NCBI RefSeq assembly: GCF_038502225.1 | Contig: NC_091378.1 | Span: forward strand, 1,791,244-1,855,243 | DNA length: 64,000 nt | Direction: 5' to 3' | Origin: Cherax quadricarinatus | Taxonomy: Eukaryota; Arthropoda; Malacostraca; Decapoda; Parastacidae | Part shown: positions 34,397-45,950 of the stretch, in pieces | Layout: each line of letters opens with the position of its first letter | How positions within the stretch are numbered: position 1 is the first letter of the stretch | The notes under the pieces: model-generated | Seen by the model: the letters and a program-made list of their open reading frames with translations, nothing else | What the model was told of the DNA's origin: nothing | Database searches by the model: none | Program-made: the position numbers and the translations under genes

Positions 34397-35269
34397 TAGA
34401 ATTGATGAGGGAAAAAAGGTGGGTGGTGCGTTGAGGTATATGTGGAGTCAAAAAACGTTATCTATGGAGGCAAAGAAGGGAATGTATGAAAGTATAGTAG
34501 TACCAACACTCTTATATGGATGTGAAGCTTGGGTGGTAAATGCAGGAGCGAGGAGACAGTTGGAGGCAGTGGAGATGTCCTGTCTAAGGGCAATGTGTGG
34601 TGTAAATATTATGCAGAAAATTCGGAGTGTGGAAATTAGGAGAAGGTGTGGAGTTAATAAAAGCATTAGTCAGAGGGCAGAAGAGGGGTTGTTGAGGTGG
34701 TTTGGTCATTTAGAGAGAATGGATCAAAGTAGAATGACATGGAAAGCATATAAATCTATAGGGGAAGGAAAGAGGGGTAGGGGTCGTCCTCGAAAGGGTT
34801 GGAAAGAGGGGGTAAAGGAGGTTTTGTGGGTGAGGGGCTTGGACTTCCAGCAAGCGTGCATGAGCGTGTTAGATAGGAGTGAATGGAGACGAATGATACT
34901 TGGGACCTGACGATCTGTTGGAGTGTGAGCAGGGTAATATTTAGTGAAGGGATTCAGGGAAACCGGTTATTTTCATATAGTCGGACTTGAGTCCTGGAAA
35001 TGGGAAGTACAATGCCTGCACTTTAAAGGAGGGGTTTGGGATATTGGCAGTTTGGAGGGATATGTTGTGTATCTCTATATGTATATGCTTCTAAACTGTT
35101 GTATTCTGAGCACCTCTGCAAAAGCAGTGATAATGTGTGAGTGTGGTGAAAGTGTTGAATGATGATGAAAGTATTTTCTTTTTGGGGATTTTCTTTCTTT
35201 TTTTTTTTGGGTCACCCTGCCTCGGTGGGAGACGGCCGACTTGTTGAAAAAAAAAAAAAAAAAAAAAAA
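34397..35269 (+). mobile_element. 5'-truncated LINE copy 2 with poly(A)
   Basis: Almost identical to 16505-17365 but without the frameshift. The frame 34400-34910 is open from its truncation point to WRRMILGT. The 3' UTR carries the 'ccctgcctcggtgggagacg' hairpin and a 23-A tail (35247-35269). No FADD box is present because truncation falls in the thumb region. The low divergence suggests recent insertion. Confidence 0.92.
34400..34910 (+). pseudogene. LINE RT C-terminal frame (intact over its length)
   Basis: From IDEGKKVGGALRYMW it runs through LYGCEAWVVNAGARRQLEAV, MQKIRSVEIRRRCGVNKS, RWFGHLERMDQSRM and a basic GKRGRGRPRKG tract to the stop at 34910. It gives the correct frame for the broken copy at 15443. 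The likely start at 34419 is internal, not a real initiation site. Confidence 0.88.
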
Positions 35270-35604
35270 TGCTGCTGGTCTTGACTATCAGTAGTTAAAA
35301 CTAAAATTAATAATTTTGTCATGTATAGTACATCATTAGAGTTTATTGGTTTACCATTTCTTGAGCACCATTCTGGACTTTACATTCTAACAAAATCTAC
35401 CAGTCAATGAATTAATACTGCAGATATCTCTGGCCGAGTGTAAAGAATACGGATGCGAAGTGTAAGCAGCTGATGGCATCTTTTTTTTTTTAGGCAGTGG
35501 CATCCATTAATCTTCAAGATAGCCCAAGTCTGTGTTTATAAGCACACTTATTTTTCATATTATGCTAAAAAATTACTAAGATGCTTAATGATCATACTTG
35601 TATA

Positions 35605-35795
35605 CAGTGACGGACCTACATTTTTGGGGTCCTGAAGCTTGAACTGTTATGGGGGCCACTTTGCACCCCCTTCTCATACAGTGGACCCAAAATTTTTAAG
35701 CAATGTGGACTAACTGCTTCTAGGGCCCCTCTGGGATTAGGGGCCCTGAAGCTTAAGCTTCATTAGTTTCATAGCAGATAAGCCCCTGCTTATAC
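35605..35795 (+). mobile_element. Probable MITE fragment (cagtgacggacctacatttt)
   Basis: The left end follows TA and has the form of a mariner-type terminus. I could not find a clean right end ('gcccctgcttata' near 35785-35793 is a weak candidate). Confidence 0.45.
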
Positions 35796-35967
35796 ACCTG
35801 TTCCTCACACATGCACACAAACAAAACACCACTGCATGTACATACAATTACTGTACATATGAATTATCGAGATAATCACACAAAATCATAAAAGGATAAA
35901 AAATAATTGCCAGTATATACAAGCACAGGCATTATATTTTTAGTACTAATGGTAGAATTACCCACAA

Positions 35968-36087
35968 AATGTTAGGTAAATGGACACAGATGCAACTAAT
36001 GTGACATTTTATTGTGGCAACATTTTGCAAACTGTTGCCATAATAAAATGTCACATTAGTTGCATCTGTGTCCATTTACCTAACATT
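35968..36087. repeat. Near-perfect palindrome, 55-nt arms
   Basis: Arms 35968-36022 and 36033-36087 pair with one mismatch around a 10-nt loop. The arms hold 'ggacacagatgcaactaatg' and 'ttttattgtggcaac'. The family is also at 39265-39400 (diverged) and 11715-11790 (one arm). Confidence 0.92.
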
Positions 36088-36227
36088 ATATTTTTAACAT
36101 CATTAATAGTGATACTGAAGGACACAAGTACTGTACTGTTGTTACAGATAGTAATGGACTATTTAAATCCAAGGCTGGACTGCTGAAATGTGATACAATA
36201 GGATATAGTAAATATTGTACGGTACTA

Positions 36228-36513
36228 CAGGTGCTCCTTGACTTATGATGGTTTGATTTACGATATTTTGACTTTACAATACCACAAAAGCAATTACTTT
36301 TGGAGATGAAACTAAAGATAATCACCCAGCATAAAGGCAGCAAGTCCATAACTTGTATTCATTTATTTACTTTTCAATACTGGTATTTAGCTACAGTAAT
36401 TATTTGTTTATTTACTTATTCAGTGACTGTAGTTACTTATTCATAATACATTTATATTCAACTTATGATGGGTCTGTCGGAACATAACCCCATCCTAATT
36501 CGAGGAGCACCTG
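36228..36513 (+). mobile_element. Tigger-like MITE, 286 bp
   Basis: TA-flanked, with ends 'caggtgctccttgacttatg' and 'cgaggagcacctg'. The left terminus resembles the Tigger at 51642 (cagtggtaccttgacttatg). Confidence 0.85.
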
Positions 36514-36699
36514 TACATCCACTAAACAAAAAGATTTTTTTTTATTTCTTTATGCAGTAATACAAAACATAGTTTGTATGTAATAAAATATTGTTCAACA
36601 CAAAAGAAAGCCATTAGCATGCTGTAGTATTTAAAAAAAAACATAGGACAAAGTAAACAATGGACACCATGAGCATCACTTCATTTCTGTAGCCACAAG

Positions 36700-37018
36700 T
36701 TTCTACTTGCACTTCAATAGGTAAATGCATATTTCTTCACTAGTGGTGGTAGAGTATTGGAATGGAATTCAGGAGGTAGAGCAGTAGATCAGTGATTATC
36801 TGGCCTATTGGAAGGAGACTGCACGAGATTTTTGACAACTATGGATCACATATGCTTCTAAGCTGTTGTATTCTGAGTACCTCTGCAAAAACAGTGATAA
36901 TGTGTGAGTGTGGTGAAAGTGTTGAATGATGATGAAAGCATTTTCTTTTTGGGGATTTTCTTTCTTTTTTGGGTCACCCTGCCTCGGTGGGAAACAGCCG
37001 ATTTGTTGAAAAAAAAAA
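36700..37018 (+). mobile_element. LINE fragments ending in shared 3' tail
   Basis: 36745-36790 ('gtggtagagtattggaatgg') looks like a CR1-type RT C-terminal remnant. 36848-37018 is the 3' UTR of the 15443 family, from 'gctgttgtattctgag' to 'ccctgcctcggtgggaaac' and poly(A). Confidence 0.8.
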
Positions 37019-37287
37019 TGGATTACATAATTTTTTCTGGCCCCTCTGTTTTACATCTTCCTTCCTTGCATTATATATTTAGGTGCTATATTGAATAAGT
37101 TTGCCAGATTATGCTGGAAGAATTATCAATTATCAAATAATCAATAATCTACTGTAGTGGTAGTATGCATGTACTGTGCTACTGGAAACTAATCATAGGT
37201 CGATAATTCACTCACTCACACACACACACACAGTAGAAAATGTTATATTAATTTATACAGTAGGTAAAATTTCACTGCAACTAAATA

Positions 37288-37490
37288 CAGTGGACCCCCG
37301 GTTTACGATATTATTTCATTCCAGAAGTATGTTCAGGTGCCAGTACTGACCGAATTTGTTCCCATAAGGAATATTGTGAATTAGATTAGTCCATTTCAGA
37401 CCCCCAAACATACACATACAAACGCATTTACATAAATACACTTACATAATTGGTCGCATTGGGAGGTGATCGTAAACCGGGGGTCCACTG
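37288..37490 (+). mobile_element. 203-bp mariner-like MITE, second copy
   Basis: Same ends and length as 32663-32865, TA-flanked. The termini here are 'cagtggacccccggtttacg' and 'cgtaaaccgggggtccactg', which pair perfectly with each other. Confidence 0.92.
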
Positions 37491-37494
37491 TACC

Positions 37495-38690
37495 TGTATA
37501 CAGCATTTTTAGAAATAACAGGCAACAGCTGCAAAATTCTAATACTAATATATACTATTACTACATACTACTACTACTAGTAATAATACTAACAACAGTA
37601 ATCATACTACTCTAATAATAATAGTAATTTTATTTCAGTTCATTATACATACAGAATAGTACAATCATTTCACAACTCATAGTATGCACAGCATTTTGGG
37701 AAAACCTGACCTTGGACGCTACAAGAGAGACTAAGCAGCAATTATTTATGTCTGTGATTTTACTATACGATTTTATATAAGGTACATATATAATATTCAT
37801 GATATTCATAATTACAGAATAATTTTTTCATAATATTCTGATGTCTTACATTCATGTACAGTAGTATACTTACCTTTTCTATAAATATAATATGTACATT
37901 AAAGCCTCAAATTAACTGACCATCATTTAACAGATTTTGAAAACTATGAACAAAAAATTGGCCAGACACATTGGAATCATCGAATAAAATGGAAAAAGTA
38001 GAATCCAGATTTTGTCTGCAGCGAGTGTCTGGTAGTCTCCTGGATCAATGGACCAAGTCTGATGCATCTGATGTTTGTCCAGTATGGGCCACTGTCTGTG
38101 ACAGGACCTGTGCTTTCTTTGTTCCTCGAGCCATTTTACTTTATCTGTTTTTTTTTTATGCCTAACTGTATTGAGTACTTAATATATGAATGCATACATA
38201 TTATCATTCAATGCATTCAACAATAAAAAAAAAAATGCTCTTTTCCAACAGCCGGAGATTTTAGCTTAACGTATACAATTGGTAACCTAAGAGTTGAACA
38301 AATGGAACCCTCCTGTGTTCAGTAAGTTACTGACATCACTATGGTAATTAACATCATTAGCAGATGACTCCTAGTCCTGACAAGTCCAAGGAAATGGTAA
38401 ACCACTCATGTTTATGATATTACTTCAGTATACTATTCAGATACGACTCTTTTTACCTGTTAATATACAGCTCTAAATTTCACCTCATCTTACATCACTA
38501 TTTATAACACAGCCATCCAAATATTTCATTCTATCTAAATAACATAAAAAATTATAACTTGGTAACTAGTTGAGTATTTACAACTTGTGACAGTGAATCA
38601 TTTAAAAAAGCTTAGCATAAACTGTAGTGTGAAACTGTGGCAATAACCAGCAAATAGTGTTAAAAAGATTCAAGCAAACAGAAGAACCTT
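37495..38690. other. Unique AT-rich DNA, no gene seen
   Basis: No protein or repeat family is recognised. Confidence 0.5.
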
Positions 38691-38792
38691 TATTTATAGA
38701 GGTAAAAGACTAGTGATTGTGTGAATGATGGTGAAAGGGTTTCTTTTTCGAGTCACCCTGCCTCAGTGGGAGATGACCAGCATGTTAAAAAA
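38690..38792 (+). mobile_element. LINE/SINE shared 3' tail fragment
   Basis: 'gtgaatgatggtgaaag' then 'gagtcaccctgcctcagtgg' and poly(A). Confidence 0.75.
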
Positions 38793-39084
38793 AAGACCAA
38801 AGACACTATTTATTTAGCCTTTCCCTCCCTCACTGATATCATACTTAAGAATAAAAATGAGCATCAGGCTAATACACTTGTACAACTCAATCCTCACATC
38901 ACCATTCATGGATAAGAGGATTGCAGTAAGCCTATCAGCCTTTCCTTGCTTGATGCACTGGCCACTTCTCCCCATTCACCTGACACACTACTTTCTTCCC
39001 TACTATACACTGTATATACGTATATGAGCATGTATTAACTCTCCTAGATTCATCTTAAGTTCTATTTTATGTGAACATTCATTC

Positions 39085-39200
39085 ATTCATGAAGGTGTGC
39101 CAGGACGGGTCCTGGCCCCGGTCTTCTTCATGTGGTGGCCTGGTAGTTATGTGAACACAAGGCTGTGTACCTCTATCAATAAAGATTCTTTTGTTTTCTT
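39085..39200. repeat. Fragment of the GC-rich repeat of 57.5 kb
   Basis: 'gacgggtcctggccccggtc', 'catgtggtggcctgg' and the following sequence resemble 57836-57880 ('ccaagtggtggcccggcc'). Confidence 0.45.
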
Positions 39201-39261
39201 GAGTAAACTGTGAACACACAACAACAAGGCAAGATCTATAGTTGTAATAATGTTAGTAAAA

Positions 39262-39402
39262 TTACTGACAATATGGTAGGCAAAAGAACACATGTAATTA
39301 ATGCAACATTTTATGGTGGCAATGTTTCACTCTTCAGGAAAGTAAAGCGTTGCCACAATAAAATGTTACATTAGTTGCATGTGTCCTTTTACCTAACAAG
39401 AT
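39262..39402. repeat. Diverged palindrome (family of 35968)
   Basis: Left arm 'gcaacattttatggtggcaa', right arm 'ttgccacaataaaatgttac'. The centre holds 'cactcttcaggaaagtaaag'. Outer flanks pair as 'ggtaggcaaaag' and 'cttttacctaac'. Confidence 0.8.
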
Positions 39403-39477
39403 CTATAGTTGGAATATTTTGACCTGGCACCATTATGACAAAAATAACTTCTGCACACAACACACTTCTAGTTTTCA

Positions 39478-39656
39478 TAAGGATATGGGAAGTACAGTGC
39501 TAGCACTCTGAAGGAGGGGTGTTAGTATTGCAGTTTTATAACTGTAGTGTAAGCATGCCTCTGGCAAGACAGTGATAGAGTGAATGATGAAAGTTTTTCT
39601 TTTTCGGGCCACCCTGCCTTGGTGGGAAACGGCCAATGTGTTAATAATAAAAAAAA
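39478..39656 (+). mobile_element. LINE 3' UTR fragment
   Basis: 'gggaagtacagtgctagcac', 'cctctggcaagacagtgata' and 'ccaccctgcctt ggtggg' end in an A-rich tract, as at 33612 and 17100. Confidence 0.8.
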
Positions 39657-39964
39657 AATTAATGTATTATATGCCAAACAACTTCATTCCCATGAACATA
39701 CATGTACAGAACACAGGAAAATGAGAATTGTGACTCGAATAACAATGTCCTCAGGTGGGAATGTTATCAATGTTGTGCTACAAAGACTGTGCTTGGTCTG
39801 TTAGTGTTTCTAATTGATCTCATTGAGTTGCCACAAAAAAAAAGAAATCAGACAATATGAATATGATGATTTAAAGATCCTTTCCAAAATACGAAATAAA
39901 AACTGAATAGTGAAAAATGAATGACGTGAATGTAGACACCTGTAATGAAAATGGTAAAAAAATC

Positions 39965-40155
39965 ATAACAGCCAGTGATTGAATGAATGATGGTGAATGT
40001 TTAAAAAAATATTTTCTTAGCACCATCAAGAAGGAGAGCCCACAATTGCAAAACGAGAAATAAAAAAAATTGTTGAAAGTTTACTAGAAAGTTTTTCTTA
40101 ACAAATAGTGTGGTAGAATGTTGGAATGGGATCTAAGAGGTAGCATGTTATATAA
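39965..40155 (+). mobile_element. Short LINE remnants
   Basis: 39970-40000 resembles the 3' UTR ('gattgaatgaatgatggtga'). 40085-40145 has 'gtttttcttaacaaatagtg' then 'gtggtagaatgttggaatgg', a KFFLTN...VVECWN-like CR1 C-terminal remnant. Confidence 0.55.
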
Positions 40156-40270
40156 AGAAACTTTAAAAGTGTATACATGTTTACATGTACATTCATATGC
40201 TTCAACACAGCTTTACTCTACAAATACAGTATATCCTTCCATAGTCATCCCTACAAGTAATAAAATTACA

Positions 40271-40360
<90 letters not shown>
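40271..40360 (+). repeat. (TAA)n microsatellite, ~90 bp
   Basis: Pure TAA/ATA triplets directly before a Tigger-like MITE. Confidence 0.96.
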
Positions 40361-40361
<1 letters not shown>

Positions 40362-40986
40362 AGCCTCTCCTCACTTAACGACAGAGTTCTGTTCCTAAGA
40401 CCACATTGGTAAATGAATTTGTCGCTAAGTGAGCAGCATACTATAATGGTAGTGAGTTAGATAAGATTTCGTTTGGATTTTTAAGTCTGGAGGGTTAGCC
40501 ACCCAGGATAACCCAAGAAAGGCAGTGCATCCTCGAAGACTGACTGTCTTATTTCCATTGGGGTTCTCAATCTTGTCCCCCAGGATGCGACCCACACCAA
40601 ATGATTAACATCCAGGTACCTACTTGCTGTTAGGTGAACAGAACAACAGGTGTGAAGAAACACATTAAAATGTTTCTACCCCATGGGGAACTGAACCTGG
40701 GCCCTCCATGTGTGAAGTGAGAGCTTTGCCAGCCAGGCCACGGGGTCACCATCTTTGTGTCAACCATCTTTGATATTGCTTTAATGTCACCTTTGCACCA
40801 TATATAACATTCCCAGTATATTTTTAAATGTTTATACAGTAGAGTACTGTATATTGTAATAGACAGAATAGAGGAAATCAGCTCTAATATACATTATTTA
40901 GGTATGCATACTGGTCAGAGAGCCCATCATAAGTTCGAAGCATCGGTAAACAAGTAGTACATCGCTAAGTGAGGAGAGGCTGCAAA
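40362..40986 (+). mobile_element. Tigger-like MITE copy 2, interrupted by a SINE
   Basis: Left part 40362-40452 matches 31525-31622; right part about 40755-40986 matches 31621-33122 without the piggyBac insert, showing the empty TTAA site ('tgctttaatgtcacc'). The SINE lies between the two parts. Confidence 0.85.
40455..40752 (-). mobile_element. tRNA-derived SINE (family 1) inside MITE
   Basis: The reverse complement matches 11402-11705. The tail 'gataagatttcg' is at the left, the head with the B-box-like region ('gaactgaacctgggccc', reverse) at the right. Confidence 0.85.
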
Positions 40987-41063
40987 AATAATAATCCCTA
41001 CAAATAATACTACAGTAATAATAATAATAAAGAATAAAAAGGCACAATACCATGACTAGAACA

Positions 41064-41388
41064 ATACAGCCTTTCCTCACTTAGCGACGTACTCATTTAC
41101 CAACACCTCAGACTTACAATGGGCTCTCTGACCAGTATGCATACCTAAATAATGTATATTAGAGCTGATTTCCTCTGTTTATTACAATATACAGTACACT
41201 ACTGTATAAACATTTTAAAAATATACCAAAAATGCTACAAATGGTGCAAAGGTGACATAAAAACAATATCAAAGATGGTTGACACAAACCCACTACCATT
41301 ATAGTATGCTCCTCACTTAGCGACAATTCGTTTACCGACGTGTTCTCAGGAACGGAACTCCATCGTTAAGTGAGGAGATACTGTACAC
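41064..41388 (-). mobile_element. Tigger-like MITE copy 3, intact, reverse orientation
   Basis: It begins 'cagcctttcctcacttagcg' and ends with 'cgttaagtgaggagatactg'. No insert is present; the site equivalent to TTAA is mutated. This gives the element length as about 325 bp. Confidence 0.85.
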
Positions 41389-41389
41389 A

Positions 41390-41930
41390 AGTAACTCGCA
41401 CACAATAATAATTTAATTGGAAAACATTATACACCACTGTACAATAATTTGAAAACCTATAGCAGTTTGGGCAAATTTAGACTAGGCCTAAAACTACCTT
41501 ATAATAGCAGCCTACATATCTGTGGAGTTCTCTTTTTGTGTATGGATAGGTTAAATACAATGTACTCTGGCAGGAGGTTAAAAATAATAAGATGAAAAAC
41601 TGCAAAATTACTAAAAATTAAAACAAACTGATAAGTTGGGAAAGGTTGAATGTTAATCTATGAAATTACAATAAAAAACTAATTTCTAATTAAAGATTTT
41701 TCAATGAAATTAAAATTTTCATTGACAAGTAAGAGACGATAGAATGGTAGTTTTGGAAATTACTGTAGAGTAAACAATTCACTGCAGGGAGATAAATGGA
41801 GTAAATATGACTGGACTAATTTAACACACAGAACTTTTCATTTTTTTTAATTCATTAAGTGCAGTTTTTTATAATTTTTATCATCCAGTAGGCTATTCCA
41901 CAATTTTGGTTATTTGCCTTGAGTTTATGT
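41390..41930. other. Unique AT-rich DNA, no gene seen
   Basis: Nothing recognised. Confidence 0.5.
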
Positions 41931-41935
41931 AGCAG

Positions 41936-42152
41936 TTCAAATGAACACTAGAAATATCAAACTGGTACTGTATTTGTTTTCAGTGTGATGTTCTTGTGCT
42001 CTTTTAAACACAAATGAACACTAGAAATATTAAAATTGTACTTTATTTGTTTTAAATGTGATGTTTGTGTGCTCTGTTAAACTCAAATGAACACTAGGAA
42101 TATCAAAGTGATACTGGATTAGTTTCAAGTGTGATGCTTGCATGTTCTGTTA
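41936..42152 (+). repeat. Tandem repeat, ~69-bp unit, three copies
   Basis: 'caaatgaacactagaaatat' starts units at about 41936, 42009 and 42084; each continues with a 'gtgtgatgtt.ttgtgctc' block. Confidence 0.9.
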
Positions 42153-42424
42153 AAGTTTTTAATACAGTGTTTTAAATAAGCATCAGCATTGTGTTAGGTG
42201 CTCTAAGATGTAAAGTGAACAATAGTATGCACAGAATTAGTATTCAGCAGTTTTATGGAAATGAATAAGAGTGTAATGTGTTGTCCAGAATGAGAGATTG
42301 TGATGCTTCTGACAGATGCCTTTGGTTGTTTACTGCTTTGAAGCGAGAAGCTGACATCGAAATCCAGGCACAAATTCCATATACGTCCACAGACGTGAAA
42401 AATATGACTAAATGGGAGTAGAAT

Positions 42425-42580
42425 TTTTTTTTAATCAGGGGAAAACACTAAACCCATAGGGGTCATATGGTTCCTGGGAAATGCGAGGCAATTAAGATAA
42501 ATTCAAGGAAACTACACCTAATTCCTTGAACCTGAGCCCTTCATTGGCATCAAAGCACCTCCCCTTAGGAAAGAGTAAGT
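42425..42580 (+). repeat. (TAA)-family copy
   Basis: 'ggggaaaacactaaacccat', 'gaggcaattaagataaattc' and 'catcaaagcacctcccctta' match the family consensus. Confidence 0.75.
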
Positions 42581-42584
42581 CTGT

Positions 42585-42775
42585 AGCGATTTAATTTGTA
42601 ACGACTATAGTGGTCAACCATATCAAAAGCCTTACAAACATCAATAAAAAGTTCAATAAGATATTCATTGCTGCTTAAAATGTGTTAAGCATTTTTATGA
42701 ATACATCATTAGTGCTCTTTTTGGCCTGAATCCAAATTGGACAGGAGTAACACATTATGTTTAGTTAGATATCTA
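42585..42775 (-). mobile_element. LINE reverse transcriptase fragment (motif A region), minus strand
   Basis: The reverse complement encodes, in broken frames, QFGFRPKRA, then EYLIELFIDVCKAFDMVDHY. The pattern FGFRP...S followed by F-I-D-x-x-K-A-F-D-x-V-D-H is the RT fingers/motif A of Jockey/I-type LINEs. Short and inactive. Confidence 0.75.
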
Positions 42776-42964
42776 AAACTGCTTGTGAAGTCATGTTTTA
42801 ATCATGTGTCTTAATATCATTATGGAAAATTCAGCACTCAGTTACTTGAGCAATGCTAAGAAATCATTACTATGTGTAAATAGTATTTGTGGTGGGGAAA
42901 AGGGGAAGTTCCTAGAGGTCTCATGGAAACTGTGAATGACAAATTTTATTTCAGATTTGGGTTC

Positions 42965-43075
42965 ATTTTGTTAGTAAGTTTATTTAAGCACAGGCACACA
43001 TAAGTACAATTATCACATATAGTGTAAATTACCTTGGATAACCCAAAAACAAAAGTCAGAGCTCATATCTTCGTA
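42965..43075 (+). repeat. Short interspersed repeat ('family 3')
   Basis: 'acacataagtacaattatca', 'gtgtaaattaccttggataa' and 'cccaaaaacaaaagtcag'. Also at about 3795-3910, four times in 56097-57320, and in part at 62275. Confidence 0.75.
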
Positions 43076-43745
43076 ACCTGGTTAATATTGATGGTCGTAA
43101 GAAATAATGAACAAAATTGAGAGGAATTTGACCAGGAAAGCCAACGAATCAGAGAAACATTGGATAACTGAATCTATTTGTTGGATAGCCATCAATAAAA
43201 ATGTTTTATAACTGCAATCCACAAATACAAGCCTGTAAATCTGTGGGGAAGACTGTACTATAGAGCAGGTACTACTGCTACTCGTTTCTAGATAGACATG
43301 ACATATGTACATTACCTTCTGAAACATCTTAATTTTATAGCATGGACATTTCTTGATATGACACAAATAAACCTGGGTGAAAATACAAAACACTGATGTG
43401 TGTGTTTTAAATGGGAAGCACAGTGTTGTCATCCTGTTAGATAAGTGACCTAACCAATTCTATTCCAACCACCCATGCCTTTGTCCCAGTACAGTGTCTT
43501 TTGAGTCATTTACCTCCTGTCTACCAGTCTTTTTATGGACTTAAGCTCCTTCCCTTATCACTCCCTAGATAGGCAGTGATGAGGGATTCAAATGGTAAAC
43601 AAATGGAGAAGGCAACTAAGTAAAAATATTTGATGATTATCGATAATACAGAGATAGTAGATATAAATCAAAAGTGGACATAGTACAAGAATGTAGAGAA
43701 TGACTTGAACATTCATATAGTAAGAACGAATGAGGAAAAATATAA
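43076..43745. other. No gene recognised
   Basis: The open frame at 43432-43082 (minus) has no recognisable domain and biased composition. I do not call it. Confidence 0.45.
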
Positions 43746-43905
43746 GAGTTTGTCCATTTAAGTGGGATGCCTTGATACTCTGATGAGTTCTGGAGTCATG
43801 AAACAGGCACCATCCTCCCAGCCTTGAATCAAACCTGATTACCTCCAATTCCCAAGGCACTATATGACCTCTATGATTTCAGTGCTTCCCCATAAATATA
43901 TGAGC
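43745..43905 (-). repeat. (TAA)-family copy, reverse orientation
   Basis: 'cttgaatcaaacctgattac' and 'gatttcagtgcttccccata' match the 20505 orientation. Confidence 0.7.
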
Positions 43906-44334
43906 TTGTGTGTGAGATGACAAAAAAACAATATGATACTTGGACTGTGCAAGTCAATAAAGCTGCACTTAGTGGTCCTGTAATTATGGAGGTGCTACAG
44001 TGTTGTGAAACATTGTGATCAGGATAATATGCCTTCAAAGGTGTGGAAATTTAGCTCCTGTGAGGCTAAAAACTTTAACCCTTAAAGTGTCAATGATGCA
44101 CATTCACATCATAGCACAAAGTGGTGGTAATGTGAATTTGTGTAATATGACTACTGTCTCTTCAACTCTGACCATGTTTCAACGATTTCCACATGTTACA
44201 GTAACTATAAGATCATAACCACTGCCTGTGAACAGTGCATGTATCTAACAGAACATTACAAACAAGAAATATAGATGAAACATTATATTTCTTGAGTAAA
44301 TAAAAGTAAATAAAAAGTAAATAAAAGTACATTA

Positions 44335-44530
44335 TAAGAACATAAGAAAGGAGGAACACTGCAGCAGGCCTGATGGCCCATACTAGGCAGGTCCTTTACA
44401 ATCCTTCCCATTAACAAAATATTTGCCCAACCCAATTTTCAATGCTACCCAAGAAATAAGCTCTGATAACTCAATCCACTCATATGCAAGTCCCACTCAA
44501 ATCCAACCCCTCTCACTCAAAGAACACACC
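44335..44530 (-). mobile_element. L2/CR1-like LINE 3' fragment
   Basis: 'gaggaacactgcagcaggcc' and 'catactaggcaggtcc' match the start of the 44978 copy. Confidence 0.7.
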
Positions 44531-44977
44531 GTTATGTAAATCTGAAGCAATGATTTGTGTAAATAATTGAAAATAGCTGCCAATGTTCATAAATATCATA
44601 AGATTTCTCAATATTAGTGAAAACAAAACAATAAAAATCACACATATTGAAAAAAAAAAAAAATTGTACAATCACTATTTACATTATTATGCATTGAGCA
44701 ACAGGACTCAGTGTTGCCATACCAAGAGCCAAAAATGCTAACTTTGCAGTTGCAAGATTTTTTAATTATTGTTTGTATTTCAACTGCTTGTTTTATTAAA
44801 ACCAGAAAAAATAAACTCAAATTTCAGAATATAATTTTTTTTTTTCAAAATTTAATGGCTCATATGGAAGATTTTTATTTTTAGCTGTGCGGCACTTTAC
44901 GGGTTAACTTAACATGGCATACTGATTGTTGGGTTAACTTGGCATATTCATTGTTAGGTAATCAGGATTGCCAGAAT

Positions 44978-45485
44978 GGACATAAGAATGGAGGAACACT
45001 GCAGAAGGCCTACTGGCCCATGCAAGGCAGGTCCTTATCAAAACGACCTCTACCCAAAGCTACCCAAGAATTTATTCCCATACCCAATGACACTGATCAA
45101 ACCCAGCCCTCCCACTCATATATCCGTCCAATCTCTCCTTAAAGCCACCCAAGGTCCTAGCCTCGATCACCCCACTGGGAAGACTGTTCCATGCATCCAC
45201 AACTCTGTTAGAAAACCAGCACTTACCTATGTCCTTTCTAAATCTAAACTCTTCCTACTTAAATCCATTATTTCTGGTTCCTACCTGGTTCGACACCCTC
45301 AGTACTTCACCAATATCTCCTTTGTTCATGCCTGTCATCCACTTATACACTTCAATGATATCTCCCCTCATTCTACGTCTCTCCAGAGAGTGGAGATTTA
45401 AGGCTTTAAGTCTATCTTCATACGGGAGATTCCTTACACAGTAAATCATTTTAGTCATTCTTCTCTGTATGTTCTCCAATGAATC
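44978..45485 (-). mobile_element. L2/CR1-like LINE fragment with RT C-terminus
   Basis: The minus strand at 45479-45255 encodes MENIQRRMTKMIYCVRNLPY, then EDRLKALNLHSLERRRMRGD, then VYKWMTGM. The pattern L-E-x-V-Q-R-R-x-T-K then Y-x-x-R-L-K-x-L-x-L-x-S-L-E is typical of L2/CR1 RTs. The 3' end (about 44978-45035) carries 'gaggaacactgcagaaggcc'. Confidence 0.82.
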
Positions 45486-45566
45486 TATACATTCTGTATA
45501 TACAGCATTATTTACTTTCTGTAACAGATTATTAGGATATGCCGATTTCCAAGAATATACGTAATG

Positions 45567-45707
45567 GCTTAGGATATGGTGGTTTTCAGGGAAATAATGG
45601 CTTAGGATATGGTGGTTTTTCAGGGATATAATGGGTTAGGATATGGTGGTTTTTCAGGGATATAATGGGCTAGGATACAGTGGTTTTTCAGGGATATGAC
45701 AACTTCA
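45567..45707 (+). repeat. Tandem repeat, ~35-bp unit, four copies
   Basis: 'ttaggatatggtggtttttc' plus 'agggatataatgg' recurs four times. Confidence 0.92.
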
Positions 45708-45899
45708 GTTTACAAGGCTTTACTGTAATTTAACAATTACAAAAAAAGCCATAATGTCTGTACTGTCTGCCTATTACATTATAAGTTTAGTGTTTATCAT
45801 CATGTATGGAAAATTAGGCTAAATGTGTATAAATACAAGTATCAAGAATGTTCAAGTACAGTACTTCATTTAAGATTTTAAGATCAAAGACTTGATCTG

Positions 45900-45900
<1 letters not shown>

Positions 45901-45947
<47 letters not shown>
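45901..45947 (+). repeat. Poly(A) tract, ~47 nt
   Basis: An uninterrupted A run. It may be a retroelement tail, but no 3' UTR of the known families precedes it. Confidence 0.9.

Positions 45948-45950
<3 letters not shown>

Noticed and set aside
43082..43432. 116-residue minus-strand frame as a gene
   Set aside because: No domain, no splice support and AT-biased composition; likely chance.
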